DNA of 64,000 bases from Rheinheimera sediminis (GTDB taxonomy: Bacteria > Pseudomonadota > Gammaproteobacteria > Enterobacterales > Alteromonadaceae), in the NCBI RefSeq assembly GCF_004005375.1, contig NZ_RZUF01000012.1:62001-126000 (forward strand), written 5' to 3'. How positions within the stretch are numbered: the first letter of the stretch is position 1; every line of letters starts with the position of its first letter. The notes beneath the pieces were generated by a model. The model was not told where the DNA came from, searched no databases, and worked only from the letters and a program-made list of their open reading frames with translations. Below are positions 9,130 to 19,465 of the stretch, one piece after another. A program made the translations under genes and the position numbers.

Positions 9130-10644
9130 ATGTGTGGTATTGTTGGAATCGTAGGTAAGTATCCGGTCAATCAGGCGTTGTACGACGGTTTAACTGTGTT
9201 GCAGCACCGTGGTCAGGATGCCGCTGGCATAGTGACAGTAGACAACAAAACCTTACGCTTGCGCAAAGCCAATGGCTTAGTGAAAGACGTGTTTGAAGCC
9301 CGCCATATGCAACGTTTGTCTGGCAACATGGGTATAGGCCATGTGCGTTACCCAACAGCAGGTTCTGCCAGTACGGCCGAAGCTCAGCCGTTTTATACCA
9401 ATAGTCCTTTTGGTATAGCTTTGGCGCACAATGGTAACCTGACGAACTCCGAAGAGTTAAAAGACGAGTTATTCCGCACCGCCCGTCGTCATGTCAACAC
9501 CAACTCCGATTCAGAAGCCTTGTTGAATGCTTTTGCCCATGAGCTGGACATTCATGCTGATATGCATGTTAACCCTGACCATATTTTTGGTGCTGTCACA
9601 AATTTACATCGTAAGATCCGTGGTGGTTATGCGGTGGTGGCTGTTGTGATTGGCCATGGTTTAGTGGCGTTTCGTGATCCAAACGGTATACGCCCTCTGG
9701 TGATGGGCAAGCGTGAAACAGCGCTTGGCACTGAATATATGGTTGCTTCTGAGAGTGTCGCTTTAGATGCGGACGGTTTTACTGTGCTGCGTGATGTTGC
9801 TCCGGGTGAAGCTGTCTATATCACCGAAGACGGTGAGCTATTCAGCCAACAATGTGCTGAAAACCCAAGTTATGTGCCGTGTATTTTTGAATATGTGTAT
9901 TTTGCCCGTCCTGACTCCACTATAGATAATGTGTCTGTGTACGCGTCCCGCGTTGCTATGGGTAAAAAGCTTGGTGAGAAAATTAAAAAAGAATGGGCAC
10001 ATTTAGATATCGATGTGGTTATTCCGATCCCTGAGACCAGTAATGACGCTGCATTGCAAATTGCCCATGAATTAGGTCTGCCTTACCGTCAGGGCTATGT
10101 AAAGAACCGTTACATTGGCCGTACTTTTATTATGCCGGGCCAGGGTGAACGCAAAAAGTCAGTCAAACGTAAACTGAATGCGATTTGGCAGGAATTCAAA
10201 GGCAAAAACGTATTGCTGGTGGATGACTCTATAGTGCGTGGTACTACGTCTGAGCAAATTATTGATATGGCCCGAGAGGCTGGTGCTAAGAAGGTGTATT
10301 TCGCTTCGGCGGCGCCAGAAATTCGTTTCCCGAACGTTTATGGTATTGACATGCCATCGGCAAATGAACTGATTGCTCATGGCCATGATGTAGATAGTAT
10401 CTGTAAAATCATTGGTGCTGATGGCTTGATTTTTCAGTCGCTGGAAGATTTAGTCGATGCAGTCCGTTCACAAAACCCTGAATTGAAGCGCTTTGAAACC
10501 TCAGTGTTTGACGGTATTTATGTAACAAATGATATAGACCAGGCCTATCTGAATCGTTTGGATGCACAACGTAATGAAGCGTCCAAACGTAAAAAAGAAG
10601 CTGAGTTATCTGCAAGTTTAGATTTGCATAACGAAGGCAACTAA
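9130..10644 (+). CDS. purF: Amidophosphoribosyltransferase
   Basis: PurF catalyses the first committed step of purine synthesis, glutamine-dependent formation of phosphoribosylamine from PRPP. The protein begins MCGIVGIVG, so after Met removal Cys is the N-terminal nucleophile of the glutaminase domain. The phosphoribosyltransferase motif [13 protein letters not shown] is in the C-terminal half. The length of 504 residues matches E. coli PurF. It ends the plus-strand run and is followed by a strong terminator. Confidence 0.97.
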   Translation: MCGIVGIVGKYPVNQALYDGLTVLQHRGQDAAGIVTVDNKTLRLRKANGLVKDVFEARHMQRLSGNMGIGHVRYPTAGSASTAEAQPFYTNSPFGIALAHNGNLTNSEELKDELFRTARRHVNTNSDSEALLNAFAHELDIHADMHVNPDHIFGAVTNLHRKIRGGYAVVAVVIGHGLVAFRDPNGIRPLVMGKRETALGTEYMVASESVALDADGFTVLRDVAPGEAVYITEDGELFSQQCAENPSYVPCIFEYVYFARPDSTIDNVSVYASRVAMGKKLGEKIKKEWAHLDIDVVIPIPETSNDAALQIAHELGLPYRQGYVKNRYIGRTFIMPGQGERKKSVKRKLNAIWQEFKGKNVLLVDDSIVRGTTSEQIIDMAREAGAKKVYFASAAPEIRFPNVYGIDMPSANELIAHGHDVDSICKIIGADGLIFQSLEDLVDAVRSQNPELKRFETSVFDGIYVTNDIDQAYLNRLDAQRNEASKRKKEAELSASLDLHNEGN

Positions 10645-10670
10645 TACAGCAAAGCCCATATCGTAAATAA

Positions 10671-10699
10671 AAAAGGGCCGGTATTAACCGGCCCTTTTT
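10671..10699. terminator. Bidirectional terminator between purF and the Yip1 gene
   Basis: AAAAGGGCCGGT (10671-10682) pairs with ACCGGCCCTTTT (10687-10698) around a 4-base loop, with A and T runs at both ends, so it can serve both convergent genes. Confidence 0.9.
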
Positions 10700-10723
10700 G
10701 CTTCTCTGACATTTTAAAATAAA

Positions 10724-11323
10724 CTAATGCGTAAACGCAGGACCGAAACCAGAGCTCCACAAAATAGCGGTAGCAGTCATCACGCAAACCAGCAGAATCA
10801 AACCTGTGGTCACTACTGAACTTGCATAAATAAAACCGCGCTCTTCAGGAATATGCATAAGAATAGGCACCCCTACATAAAGCAAATACACCGAATAGGT
10901 TAAGCCTGCCAAACCTACCAGCATGACAAACCAAAGTTCAGGGAATAAAGCGGCAAAACCTACCATAAAAAGTGGAGTAGAAGTGTAGGACGCTAATTCC
11001 AATGTTTGGGTATAGGTAGGTTCAGAGCCAAAGGTATGAGCCATCCAGTGCGCCAGATACGCAAGCGCGAAGACTCCGCCGATCAATGCGACATACATAG
11101 CGACGGAAAGCATCATGGCGCTGTCAGCTGTTAAACGTATAGGTTCACCCACACCTATACTCCAGCCGATGTGCACTGCCGAATAATAAGCGCAAAGAGA
11201 AGGGATTAAGGCAATGAGCAGGATATGGATTAAGCTGTATCTGAAACTTTCGTGACGAGCGTCTATCGTATGCCATTCTTCTTTAGGATGGGCATACAGT
11301 CCCCATAAGTGATTTAGAATCAT
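10724..11323 (-). CDS. Yip1 family inner-membrane protein (YohC-like)
   Basis: This 199-residue protein begins with a conserved soluble stretch (MILNHLWGLYAHPKEEW) and then has about five hydrophobic helices. This is the architecture of the bacterial Yip1/YohC family of unknown function. It is convergent with purF and shares its terminator. About 175 bases separate it from the upstream miaE gene on the same strand. No catalytic motif is visible; a role in the membrane is all that can be said. Confidence 0.8.
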   Translation of the reverse strand: MILNHLWGLYAHPKEEWHTIDARHESFRYSLIHILLIALIPSLCAYYSAVHIGWSIGVGEPIRLTADSAMMLSVAMYVALIGGVFALAYLAHWMAHTFGSEPTYTQTLELASYTSTPLFMVGFAALFPELWFVMLVGLAGLTYSVYLLYVGVPILMHIPEERGFIYASSVVTTGLILLVCVMTATAILWSSGFGPAFTH

Positions 11324-11498
11324 AGTTGTTATCCTTGGCTACTACGTTGTTCATTACAGGGCACAAAACAAACCCTTACCTTTGTTATGGCTAATAGAAC
11401 CCAGTTCGTCAAGTTTAGAGCGGAAAATCTGTCGCAAGTGGTGTAAAGCAGCTTCGAGACCGCAGTTACTGGCTTTTTAATAACAGAAAAAAACAGTA

Positions 11499-12266
11499 CT
11501 AAATGGTCGCAGTGGGGGCACCGCTGTGGAATTTAAAATCCGGATCCGGGCTTGAAATCAGTTCAGCTTCAAGTTTGCCGAAAAAGCACACCCGCCCTGA
11601 GATATCAGATTTTGAGATCACCTGCGCCAGTTCCAGATAGTCAGCAAAATGCCGCGCTTCAGATCGCAGTAGTGATGTATAAAAACCAGCTAACTCCGGA
11701 TCAACAAATTCAGCTAATTTCGCAAAACGCTCACAGGAGCGTGCTTCGATATAAGCACCACATATCAGTTTGTCGATCAGAATTTGCGGCTCATGAGTTT
11801 TGCAGTTCTGGATCAGGCTTTTAGCATAACGACTGGCACTGATGTTTTCGTAGGGGATACCTCTGTCCAGCATAATCTCCAGCACCTGACAAAAATGATG
11901 CAGTTCTTCGCGGATGAGTAACACCATACGGTCGATGATACGATCCGAGTGCACAAAGTCAGAGCGACCTATAATACTTTTATTCAGTTTTTCAGCCTGC
12001 TTTAAACTCTGGATATCCCCGTCAAAACGATAGGCGAAGTCTTCAAAAGGCTTTAGCCAGTTCAGTAAGGTTAATGAGCTGTCTTTGTCACAGGCATAAC
12101 GGCGCAGCAGATACATAGCGGTTTGCGCCGCTTTAAGCTCACAGATTAAGTGGTCCTGTAATAAAACCGCCAGTCGCTCTGGTTTCTGTGCTTCGACTAT
12201 CCAGCTGTCTGGGGTTTCACACTGTAAAAACTGATGAATGGGCTGAAGTAATTCGGTAAAACTCAT
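11499..12266 (-). CDS. miaE: tRNA-(ms2io6A37)-hydroxylase MiaE
   Basis: MiaE is a non-haem diiron monooxygenase that hydroxylates the isopentenyl group of ms2i6A at position 37 of tRNAs. The ferritin-like four-helix bundle carries the expected ligands in ELKAAQTAMYLLRR, REELHHFCQVLE, EARSCERF and SEARHFADYL. The start at 12266 gives the usual MSFTELLQPI opening (255 residues). A longer in-frame start would overlap lpxH and add an unrelated 32-residue extension. It lies 13 bases after the lpxH stop, so the genes are probably cotranscribed. Confidence 0.93.
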   Translation of the reverse strand: MSFTELLQPIHQFLQCETPDSWIVEAQKPERLAVLLQDHLICELKAAQTAMYLLRRYACDKDSSLTLLNWLKPFEDFAYRFDGDIQSLKQAEKLNKSIIGRSDFVHSDRIIDRMVLLIREELHHFCQVLEIMLDRGIPYENISASRYAKSLIQNCKTHEPQILIDKLICGAYIEARSCERFAKLAEFVDPELAGFYTSLLRSEARHFADYLELAQVISKSDISGRVCFFGKLEAELISSPDPDFKFHSGAPTATI

Positions 12267-12279
12267 AAAAATCTCAGCA

Positions 12280-13023
12280 TTAAACCTGTGACAAGGGGTT
12301 GAAGTGCAGTTGCCAGCCATCCGCTGACACATCCAGATAAGAACTCTGACTATACCAGTCACCTAACACATAACGTTGTGCTGCGTTGCCATCGGCACCT
12401 TGCAGTTGATGCACTGCAGGTCTGTGGGTATGACCATGGATCAAATGCTGCACCTGATACTGAGCCATCACTTTAGGCACTTCATCCGGCGTTACATCCA
12501 TAATGTCGGATGTTTTGCCTTTTTTATCCATAGCACTGACACGACGGGCTTTGCGCGCCAGATGTTGCCGATACCACAGAGGCAAAGACAAGATCAGCTT
12601 TTGCCACCACTTTTGATCCCACCAGGCCCGAAACTTCTGATAACCAATATCCAGGGTGCAAAGCGAATCTCCGTGCATTAATAAGGTAGGAGTACCGTAT
12701 AAATCGACCACAGTAAGGGGCTCAAGCAATTGCATGCCAGAGCGCTTGGCGAATTTTTTACCCAGTAAAAAGTCACGGTTGCCATGGCAAAAATAAACCG
12801 GCACAGCCTGAGCTGTTAAAGCTTTGATGGCTGTCGCAACTTCACTCAGCAAAGGCGAAGGGTTATCATCACCAATCCAGACTTCAAATAAATCACCCAG
12901 AATATAGAGGGCATCAGCATCTGTTGCTTTTTGCTGTAAGAAAAGCAAAAACGCCGCGGTGATATCCGGGCGTTGTTCGCTTAAATGCAGATCGGCAATA
13001 AAAAGGCTGTGGCCTTTAGCCAT
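12280..13023 (-). CDS. lpxH: UDP-2,3-diacylglucosamine diphosphatase
   Basis: LpxH hydrolyses UDP-2,3-diacylglucosamine to lipid X and UMP in lipid A synthesis at the inner membrane. It has the calcineurin-like phosphoesterase motifs FIADLHL (D11, H13), LGDLFEVW (D44), CHGNRDF (N82-D84) and the C-terminal HGHTHRP. At 247 residues it is full length. The start overlaps the ppiB end by 8 bases; ppiB-lpxH is also the E. coli order. Confidence 0.95.
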   Translation of the reverse strand: MAKGHSLFIADLHLSEQRPDITAAFLLFLQQKATDADALYILGDLFEVWIGDDNPSPLLSEVATAIKALTAQAVPVYFCHGNRDFLLGKKFAKRSGMQLLEPLTVVDLYGTPTLLMHGDSLCTLDIGYQKFRAWWDQKWWQKLILSLPLWYRQHLARKARRVSAMDKKGKTSDIMDVTPDEVPKVMAQYQVQHLIHGHTHRPAVHQLQGADGNAAQRYVLGDWYSQSSYLDVSADGWQLHFNPLSQV

Positions 13024-13510
13024 GGATTTCTGCTTTTTCGATGATCACAGCATCGTTTGGTACATCAGCATGGCCAAACTTGCGTCCTGTAGACACAGTT
13101 TTGATTTTGTTGATCACATCCATACCTTCGACCACTTCACCAAATACACAGTAACCCCAGCCCTGAGAAGTTTCTGAGCTGAAATCTAAGAAGTCGTTGT
13201 TAGCCACATTGATAAAGAACTGGCAAGTCGCAGAATGCGGGTCGCTGGTGCGAGCCATTGCCACAGTTCCTGCTTTGTTAGCCACTTTGTTGTTTGCTTC
13301 GTTTTTGATTGGTTTGCCCGGCTCTTTTTGTTCCATATCAGGAGTAAAACCGCCGCCCTGGATCATAAAACCATTGATCACACGATGAAAAATGGTGTTG
13401 TCATAAAAACCTTCTTTGACATAGTTCAGAAAGTTTTCGACTGTTGCAGGGGCTTTGTCGGCAAATAGTGCCAGTTTAATCACGCCGAAATTGGTATGTA
13501 AGCTAACCAT
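13016..13510 (-). CDS. ppiB: Peptidyl-prolyl cis-trans isomerase B (cyclophilin)
   Basis: This is a 164-residue cytoplasmic cyclophilin without a signal peptide. The active-site stretch [15 protein letters not shown] is intact, followed by [18 protein letters not shown]. The ATG has GAGAGCATC upstream. It heads a ppiB-lpxH-miaE transcription unit and is divergent from cysS across a 193-base spacer. Confidence 0.95.
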   Translation of the reverse strand: MVSLHTNFGVIKLALFADKAPATVENFLNYVKEGFYDNTIFHRVINGFMIQGGGFTPDMEQKEPGKPIKNEANNKVANKAGTVAMARTSDPHSATCQFFINVANNDFLDFSSETSQGWGYCVFGEVVEGMDVINKIKTVSTGRKFGHADVPNDAVIIEKAEIHG

Positions 13511-13552
13511 GATGCTCTCCTCAAGCTAAAAAACGGCGCTAGTGTACCGCAG

Positions 13553-13582
13553 CTAACGCATATACCCAAGTAACTTCAGGGA
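13553..13582 (-). repeat. Truncated end of a dispersed intergenic repeat
   Basis: Read on the minus strand, the sequence gives a GAAGTTACTTGGGTATA signature, like the end of the pdxB-asd repeat at about 317-332. The rest of the element is missing. It is in the ppiB-cysS divergent spacer. The match is short, so the call is tentative. Confidence 0.35.
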
Positions 13583-13703
13583 GGAGAGGAAAGTATCTTG
13601 TTTCTTTGCAACAAAGCGAGAAAGCGAGGATAGCTCAAGACATTTGCTGATGTTACACTATCGCACTTTGTCATTGCCGTTTTGATGATTTCCCGAGGAG
13701 CCC

Positions 13704-15083
13704 ATGCTACAGATTTTTAATACCTTGACCCGTAAAAAAGAGTCCTTTGTGCCTTTAGTGCCTGGCAAAGTTTCTATGTATGTCTGCGGCATTACCATTT
13801 ACGATTTCTGTCATGTTGGCCACGCCCGTACTTATGTCGCTTTTGATGTAATGAACCGTTATTTACGTTTCAGCGGTTATGACGTCACTTATGTGCGTAA
13901 TATCACAGATGTGGACGACAAAATTATCAAAAGGGCCAATGAAAACGGCGAAAGTTGTGATGCTTTAACGGCCCGTTATACGGTTGCTATGCACGATGAT
14001 TTTAACGCGCTGGGGTTAATGCCTGCCGATATTGAACCTCGTGTCACCACTCATATGGCTGAAATTATTGAGCTGATAGAAACTTTAGTGGCTAAAGGTT
14101 ATGCCTATATCGCCTCTGACGGTGATGTACTGTTTGATGTCAGTAAATACAAAGCTTATGGTCAGCTCAGTCAGCAAAACCTGGACATGTTGCAATCCGG
14201 CGCCAGGGTTGAGATTGATCAGGCCAAAGACGATCCGCTGGATTTTGTCTTGTGGAAAATGGCCAAGCCAAATGAGCCAAGTTGGTCATCGCCATGGGGC
14301 GAAGGTCGTCCTGGCTGGCATATTGAATGTTCGGCTATGAGTGCAAAGCATTTAGGCAAACATTTTGATATTCACGGTGGTGGTTCAGATTTACAGTTCC
14401 CGCATCATGAAAATGAAATTGCTCAGTCCTGCTGCGCGCATGACACGCCGTACGTCAATACCTGGATCCATACAGGTATGGTGCAGGTGGATAAAGAAAA
14501 GATGTCTAAGTCTTTAGGTAACTTCTTTACTGTGAAAGATGTGCTGGCTGATTACAACGCTGAAGCTGTGCGTTATTTCCTGATTTCCAGCCATTACCGC
14601 AGTCAGCTGAACTACTCGGCGGAAAATTTGCTGCAAGCGCATTCAGCTTTAGGCCGTTTGTACACAGCCTTGCGCGAAGTAAAACCTGCGACAGACATCG
14701 ATATGAATAACAATTACGTCACTACCTTCCGTGCTGCTATGGATGATGACTTCAATACAGCTTTGGCTTTGCCTGTGCTGTTTGAGCTGGCGCGTGATAT
14801 CAACAAAGAAAAAGCCGCCAATCCGGCCAAAGCCTCACAGCTTGCGGGCTTATTAATTAAGCTCGGCAGTGTGATGGGGATTTTGCAGGGCGATGCAGAA
14901 AGCTTTTTACAGTCGGGCACAGATTCAGATGATGTTACAGAAATTGAAGCTTTAATAGCGCAGCGTAATACAGCACGTGCCAACAAAGACTGGGCTGCAG
15001 CTGATGCTGCCCGTGACGCTTTAGTTGCGAAAGGTATTATTCTGGAAGATAAAGCTGGCGTAACGACCTGGCGTCGGGGTTAG
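13704..15083 (+). CDS. cysS: Cysteinyl-tRNA synthetase
   Basis: CysS is a class I aminoacyl-tRNA synthetase that charges tRNA-Cys. It shows the zinc cysteine C28 ([10 protein letters not shown]), the HIGH-type motif HVGH at 37-40, the WHIECSAM motif with further zinc ligands, and KMSKSLGN. At 459 residues it is full length. The ATG is preceded by CGAGGAG. It is divergent from ppiB and convergent with folD, with a long hairpin between cysS and folD. Confidence 0.97.
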   Translation: MLQIFNTLTRKKESFVPLVPGKVSMYVCGITIYDFCHVGHARTYVAFDVMNRYLRFSGYDVTYVRNITDVDDKIIKRANENGESCDALTARYTVAMHDDFNALGLMPADIEPRVTTHMAEIIELIETLVAKGYAYIASDGDVLFDVSKYKAYGQLSQQNLDMLQSGARVEIDQAKDDPLDFVLWKMAKPNEPSWSSPWGEGRPGWHIECSAMSAKHLGKHFDIHGGGSDLQFPHHENEIAQSCCAHDTPYVNTWIHTGMVQVDKEKMSKSLGNFFTVKDVLADYNAEAVRYFLISSHYRSQLNYSAENLLQAHSALGRLYTALREVKPATDIDMNNNYVTTFRAAMDDDFNTALALPVLFELARDINKEKAANPAKASQLAGLLIKLGSVMGILQGDAESFLQSGTDSDDVTEIEALIAQRNTARANKDWAAADAARDALVAKGIILEDKAGVTTWRRG

Positions 15084-15085
15084 CT

Positions 15086-15144
15086 GTTAGGGTCAGGCCT
15101 TGCATGTTGCATTTGTGATGCAACATGCAAGGCCTGACCCCAAC
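15086..15144. repeat. Long inverted repeat after cysS stop, with TTGGGGTCAGGCC end
   Basis: A 23-base perfect stem (15090-15112 with 15118-15140, loop TTGTG) extends by three further pairs past one mismatch, giving 27-base arms. It starts 3-7 bases after the cysS stop and ends 4 bases before the folD stop on the other strand. It could terminate both genes but is much longer than needed. The outer motif TTGGGGTCAGGCC (minus strand, 15131-15143) recurs exactly at 46985-46997. Confidence 0.8.
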
Positions 15145-15147
15145 ATA

Positions 15148-16005
15148 TTATTGGTCGTGGAATTGCTCGCAGGCTTCTAAGGTATTCTCAATCAAACAGG
15201 CCACTGTCATTGGGCCTACACCACCAGGCACTGGCGTAATAAAACGTGCATGCTGTTTGGCTTTATCAAATTCAACGTCACCGACCAGTTTGCCGGATTC
15301 CAAACGATTTATACCGACATCAATCACCAGCGCACCAGGCTTAATCCAGTCACCCGGAATAAACTCAGGCTTACCTACGGCTACGACCACTAAATCAGCG
15401 CGGCGTACATGCTGCTCCAGTTGTTTTGTGAACTTATGACACACTGTTGTGGTGCAACCTGCTAATAACAGCTCCAGTGCCATAGGGCGGCCTACAATAT
15501 TGGAGGCGCCTACCACTACTGCATCCATACCACGGATTTGAATACCGGTGCTTTGCAACAGTTTAATGATACCTTTTGGTGTGCAAGGACGCAGCGCAGG
15601 CATACGCTGAGCTAAACGGCCTATATTGTAAGGGTGGAAACCATCAACATCTTTCAGTGGATTGATACGCTCCAGAATAGCGGAAGCGTCTAAACCTGCT
15701 GGCAGAGGCAATTGCACCAGAATACCGTCTACCTGGTTATCGGCATTTAAACTATCGATTAAATCAAATAATTCTTGCTGAGTGGTACTTGATGGTAAAT
15801 CGTAAGAGAAGGATTCAAAACCTACTTCTTCACAGGCTTTGCGTTTACTGCCTACATAGACCTGAGAGGCTGCATCCATACCTACCAACACTACCGCAAG
15901 GCCCGGAGCTCTTTTTCCTGCTGCAAGGCGTTGCTGAACTCTTAATGCGACCTGTTGACGGGTAGATTGAGCTACCGCTTTGCCATCTATGATTTGTGCT
16001 GCCAT
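15148..16005 (-). CDS. folD: Methylenetetrahydrofolate dehydrogenase/cyclohydrolase
   Basis: FolD interconverts 5,10-methylene- and 10-formyl-tetrahydrofolate, supplying formyl groups for purines and initiator tRNA. The protein of 285 residues has the substrate motif [14 protein letters not shown] with the catalytic lysine, [11 protein letters not shown], and the [10 protein letters not shown] signature near the C-terminus. It is a single gene convergent with cysS; in E. coli cysS and folD are also near each other. Confidence 0.96.
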   Translation of the reverse strand: MAAQIIDGKAVAQSTRQQVALRVQQRLAAGKRAPGLAVVLVGMDAASQVYVGSKRKACEEVGFESFSYDLPSSTTQQELFDLIDSLNADNQVDGILVQLPLPAGLDASAILERINPLKDVDGFHPYNIGRLAQRMPALRPCTPKGIIKLLQSTGIQIRGMDAVVVGASNIVGRPMALELLLAGCTTTVCHKFTKQLEQHVRRADLVVVAVGKPEFIPGDWIKPGALVIDVGINRLESGKLVGDVEFDKAKQHARFITPVPGGVGPMTVACLIENTLEACEQFHDQ

Positions 16006-16190
16006 AAAACTGCTCTGTTAACCTGAGATCTGAGGGGTTGTATTTTCGCACAGCTACAGCAAGGAGGCCAAGCAGATCAGTTTAACTGGCGTAAAAAGTT
16101 AAAAAATCAGCATATTTTCGTGTTATTGAACGCTTTTACAGCAAATGGGTTCAAATATTAAGCAATCAGTTTTTTAGCTGCAAAAAAGGT

Positions 16191-16219
16191 TTGACGCTCC
16201 AAGGGTTGGGCTGTAATAT
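16191..16219 (+). promoter_or_regulatory. Promoter of the Pro-Arg-His-Pro tRNA operon
   Basis: TTGACG (16191-16196) is 17 bases from TAATAT (16214-16219), and the -10 is followed by CCGCCCCG. A GC-rich discriminator of this kind is typical of stable-RNA promoters under stringent control. Confidence 0.7.
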
Positions 16220-16248
16220 TCCGCCCCGTTGCAGTAGTGTAGCGAAGT

Positions 16249-16325
16249 CGGTGATTAGCGCAGCTTGGTAGCGCACTTGGTTTGGGTCCAAGGGGTCGCA
16301 AGTTCGAATCTTGCATCACCGACCA
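16249..16325 (+). tRNA. tRNA-Pro (TGG), first copy
   Basis: This 77-base tRNA has an encoded CCA end and a complete cloverleaf. The anticodon loop TTTGGGT has TGG at 16283-16285. It is the first gene of a four-tRNA operon and is identical to the last one. Confidence 0.96.
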
Positions 16326-16354
16326 TTTAAGAGAGCCTAACGGCCTCGAATTTG

Positions 16355-16431
<77 letters not shown>

Positions 16432-16457
16432 TTGCAACGTAAGTAAAGTTCTACCGT

Positions 16458-16534
16458 GGTGGCTGTAGCTCAGTTGGTAGAGTCCCGGATTGTGATTCCG
16501 GTTGTCGTGGGTTCGAGCCCCATCAGCCACCCCA
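16458..16534 (+). tRNA. tRNA-His (GTG)
   Basis: The gene begins GGTGGCTGTAGC, so the extra 5-prime G typical of tRNA-His is encoded. The anticodon is GTG, and the CCA is encoded after the discriminator C. Confidence 0.96.
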
Positions 16535-16553
16535 TTTAGACTAGGTTATATGT

Positions 16554-16630
16554 CGGTGATTAGCGCAGCTTGGTAGCGCACTTGGTTTGGGTCCAAGGGG
16601 TCGCAAGTTCGAATCTTGCATCACCGACCA
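16554..16630 (+). tRNA. tRNA-Pro (TGG), second copy
   Basis: The 77 bases are identical to the copy at 16249-16325. E. coli has a similar argX-hisR-leuT-proM operon; here Leu is absent and Pro is present at both ends. Confidence 0.96.
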
Positions 16631-16652
16631 TTCTCCCAGTAAAAACAATAAT

Positions 16653-16675
16653 AGCAGCAATGCTGTTTTTTTGTT
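16653..16675 (+). terminator. Probable terminator of the tRNA operon
   Basis: A short stem AGCAGC with GCTGTT (3-base loop, one G-U pair) is followed by a run of T, beginning about 23 bases after the last tRNA. Confidence 0.55.
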
Positions 16676-16790
16676 TCTGCGTTTTGTAAATCTGCTCTGT
16701 CATCCCTACACCTAGATTTTATCTTCATCGTCAACGCCTACTTTTACTTGTTCGTTTTTTTCTAAAGCACTATACCTTACTGTTTCAAAT

Positions 16791-16827
16791 GCAAAAAAAA
16801 AGAAGCCTGCACAGGGCAGGCTTCTTT
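16791..16827 (-). terminator. Terminator of fadE
   Basis: AAAGAAGCCTGC (16799-16810) pairs with GCAGGCTTCTTT (16816-16827). On the minus strand the stem is followed by a long T-run (A-run at 16792-16801). Confidence 0.88.
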
Positions 16828-16842
16828 GGCAATCAACGCTGC

Positions 16843-19305
16843 TTAAGCAGCTTCTGATTTTGCTTTTGGCTTGATATCAAACAAAGACTTATCTGCAGCC
16901 AATTCCAGCGGATCAAAATCATCCACGTTGATGGTATGCAGACGGCCTTGTTCAGCCACTCGCAGCTTTTGTGCTTCGGCTTCGGTGATTACACCTAGCT
17001 CTAAACCTAAATCTGCTACTTCGTTTAAGCGGAAGAATGGCAGACGCTTATTCGCTGCATGCACCACTTTGTCGAAGATAGGCTCAGCGGCCAGAATATC
17101 AGCCAGGGCTTTTTCAATTAAACCGATCTGATTGTTTGGTTCCAGCGTCAGATAAACGTTCGTTGCTAAGCGGCTGCGGGCTTCACAAGGTGTTTGCATA
17201 ATACGTGACACCTGATGATCCAGCTGATCCGATGGTTTGCGTAAAGTACGACCCCAAGGGAACAATAGCTTACCTAAGACTGAACCTACGATACGATTCG
17301 GGAAGTTATCCAGCATTTCATCCAAAGCCACCTGAGCTTTGTACATATTGTCTTCACAAGCCCATTGTACAATAGGCAAGTCTTGCGCTGGACGACCGTC
17401 GTCGTTAAAGCGTTTCAGTACAGCTGAAGTCAGATACAACATGGATAACATATCGCCTAAACGGGCTGAGATACGTTCACGGCGTTTTAAATCACCACCC
17501 ATGGTGCCCATGGCCACATCAGACATTAACGCCAATGCAGCGCTGTATCTGTTCATTTGTTTGTAGTACTTAGCAGTCGCATCTGAATACGGGCTGGCAG
17601 AGAAGGCTGAATTGCTTAGCCCTAACCATAAAGCACGGAAGAAGTTGCTGATACTAAAGCCAATGTGTCCAAATAAAGCACGGTCAAAGGCGGTAACAGC
17701 AGCGCGTTCATCTTCTAAACCTGCAGCTTGTAATTCAGCCAATACAAAAGGATGGCAACGAATTGCACCCTGACCGTAAATAATCATATTACGCGTCAGA
17801 ATGTTGGCACCTTCTACCGTAATAGCGACTGGAGCACCCTGATAACCACGGGCCAAATAGTTGGTCGGGCCCATACAGATGCCTTTACCACCATGAATAT
17901 CCATAGCGTCGATAATGGCCTGACGCATCCGCTCTGTCATATGAAACTTGGTAATGGCAGAGATAACTGATGGTTTTTCACCTAAATCGATAGAGCCTAC
18001 CGACATAGTAGTCGAAGCTTCCGCCATGTAAGCGTAACCACCAATACGGGCCAGGGCTTCTTCAATACCTTCCATTTTACCTATGGGCAGCTTGAACTGA
18101 CGACGGATACGGGCATAAGCTCCAGTCAATAATGCTGCGGCTTTGATACCACCAGTACTGTTAGACGGCAGGGTGATAGCACGACCTATTGACAGACATT
18201 CCATCAGCATACGCCAGCCTTGACCAGCCATCTTCGGACCACCAATGATGTAATCCAGCGGAACAAAAACTTCTTCACCCTGAGTTGGACCATTCTGAAA
18301 TGGCACGTTCAGTGGGAAGTGACGACGACCGATTTTGACACCAGGTGTTGATGCCGGGATTAAAGCACAAGTGATACCTAAATCTTTTGTGTCACCCAAT
18401 AAACCGTCCGGGTCCTGCATTTTGAATGCTAAACCCAACACTGTTGCAATAGGAGCCAGCGTGATATAACGCTTGTTCCAGGTCAGGCGCATACCAATAA
18501 TTTCCTGACCTTCCCATTGGCCTTTACAGACTATACCCACATCTGGGATAGCGCCGGCATCAGAGCCAGCTTCTGGGCTGGTTAAGGCAAAACAAGGGAT
18601 TTCTAAACCTTTGGCCAAACGAGGCAGATAGTGGTCCTGCTGCTCTTTGGTACCATAATGTTGTAACAGCTCGCCTGGGCCTAAAGAGTTAGGCACACCA
18701 ACAACGCTGGATAAAACCATACTTTTACTAGTTAACTTTTGCAGAACACAAGACTGAGCGTAAGCAGAGAACTCCAGACCACCGTATTGCTTTTTGATGA
18801 TCATTGCAAAGAAACCGTGATCTTTCAGGTACTGATACACTTCTGGTGATAAGTCAGCACGTTCATGTGTGGTATGCCAATCGTCTACTATAGCCAGCAA
18901 TTCTTCACAAGGACCGTCTAAAAACGCTTGTTCTTCTGCACTTAAACGTGGTTTTGGATAATTGTGCAGCTTGTGCCAGTCTGGTGTGCCACGGAATAAA
19001 TCGCCTTCCCACCAGGTGGTGCCGGCATCAATAGCTTCTTTTTCTGTGGTCGACATTTCCGGCATAATTTTGCGGTATATCTTCAACAGCGGCTTGGTTA
19101 AGTACTGTTGACGTATGCTGGCGACATTTAAAGGTAGGGCCACAATTAAAAACAGGATCCAGCTGACCAGACCCACTGTGTCAGTGAAGCTTGCTACAGC
19201 TAATAAAGCAGCGATCAACGCCGTAAACATAGTTAAACTTGCTCTGTGGTAGGCGAGCACGGCGACTGTGCCAAGCAAAGCTACCCAAAAAATTAACACA
19301 TCCAT
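16843..19305 (-). CDS. fadE: Acyl-CoA dehydrogenase FadE
   Basis: FadE carries out the first oxidative step of fatty-acid beta-oxidation. At 820 residues it belongs to the long FadE class: two or three N-terminal hydrophobic helices (about 1-75), an acyl-CoA dehydrogenase core (about 130-490, with [16 protein letters not shown] and the [15 protein letters not shown] stretch), and the extra C-terminal domain (DUF1974 type, ending near 790). It is a single gene with its own terminator. A FadR-like site lies just upstream (19321-19340). A class II amidotransferase gene diverges from it, as yafJ neighbours fadE in E. coli. Confidence 0.95.
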   Translation of the reverse strand: MDVLIFWVALLGTVAVLAYHRASLTMFTALIAALLAVASFTDTVGLVSWILFLIVALPLNVASIRQQYLTKPLLKIYRKIMPEMSTTEKEAIDAGTTWWEGDLFRGTPDWHKLHNYPKPRLSAEEQAFLDGPCEELLAIVDDWHTTHERADLSPEVYQYLKDHGFFAMIIKKQYGGLEFSAYAQSCVLQKLTSKSMVLSSVVGVPNSLGPGELLQHYGTKEQQDHYLPRLAKGLEIPCFALTSPEAGSDAGAIPDVGIVCKGQWEGQEIIGMRLTWNKRYITLAPIATVLGLAFKMQDPDGLLGDTKDLGITCALIPASTPGVKIGRRHFPLNVPFQNGPTQGEEVFVPLDYIIGGPKMAGQGWRMLMECLSIGRAITLPSNSTGGIKAAALLTGAYARIRRQFKLPIGKMEGIEEALARIGGYAYMAEASTTMSVGSIDLGEKPSVISAITKFHMTERMRQAIIDAMDIHGGKGICMGPTNYLARGYQGAPVAITVEGANILTRNMIIYGQGAIRCHPFVLAELQAAGLEDERAAVTAFDRALFGHIGFSISNFFRALWLGLSNSAFSASPYSDATAKYYKQMNRYSAALALMSDVAMGTMGGDLKRRERISARLGDMLSMLYLTSAVLKRFNDDGRPAQDLPIVQWACEDNMYKAQVALDEMLDNFPNRIVGSVLGKLLFPWGRTLRKPSDQLDHQVSRIMQTPCEARSRLATNVYLTLEPNNQIGLIEKALADILAAEPIFDKVVHAANKRLPFFRLNEVADLGLELGVITEAEAQKLRVAEQGRLHTINVDDFDPLELAADKSLFDIKPKAKSEAA

Positions 19306-19320
19306 AATTTACTCCTGAGA

Positions 19321-19340
19321 ACTAGAGGTCAGACCACTGT
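19321..19340. promoter_or_regulatory. Candidate FadR operator upstream of fadE
   Basis: The core GGTCAGACC (19327-19335), with partly symmetric flanks ACTAGA and ACTGT, resembles the FadR consensus TGGTCnGACCA. It lies 16-35 bases upstream of the fadE start, where binding would block transcription. FadR repression of fadE is known in E. coli. The site is a pattern match only. Confidence 0.5.
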
Positions 19341-19465
19341 AGGCTTAGAGTAGTGTGCCTGTTGCAAAGATGCAAGTAATTCCTTACTTTGCAGTTTGGT
19401 TTACTGTCAACTTTTGTTGCAGCGTCAGTGTATCGTGTGAGCAAGTATAGGAAGCTATCTGATTT

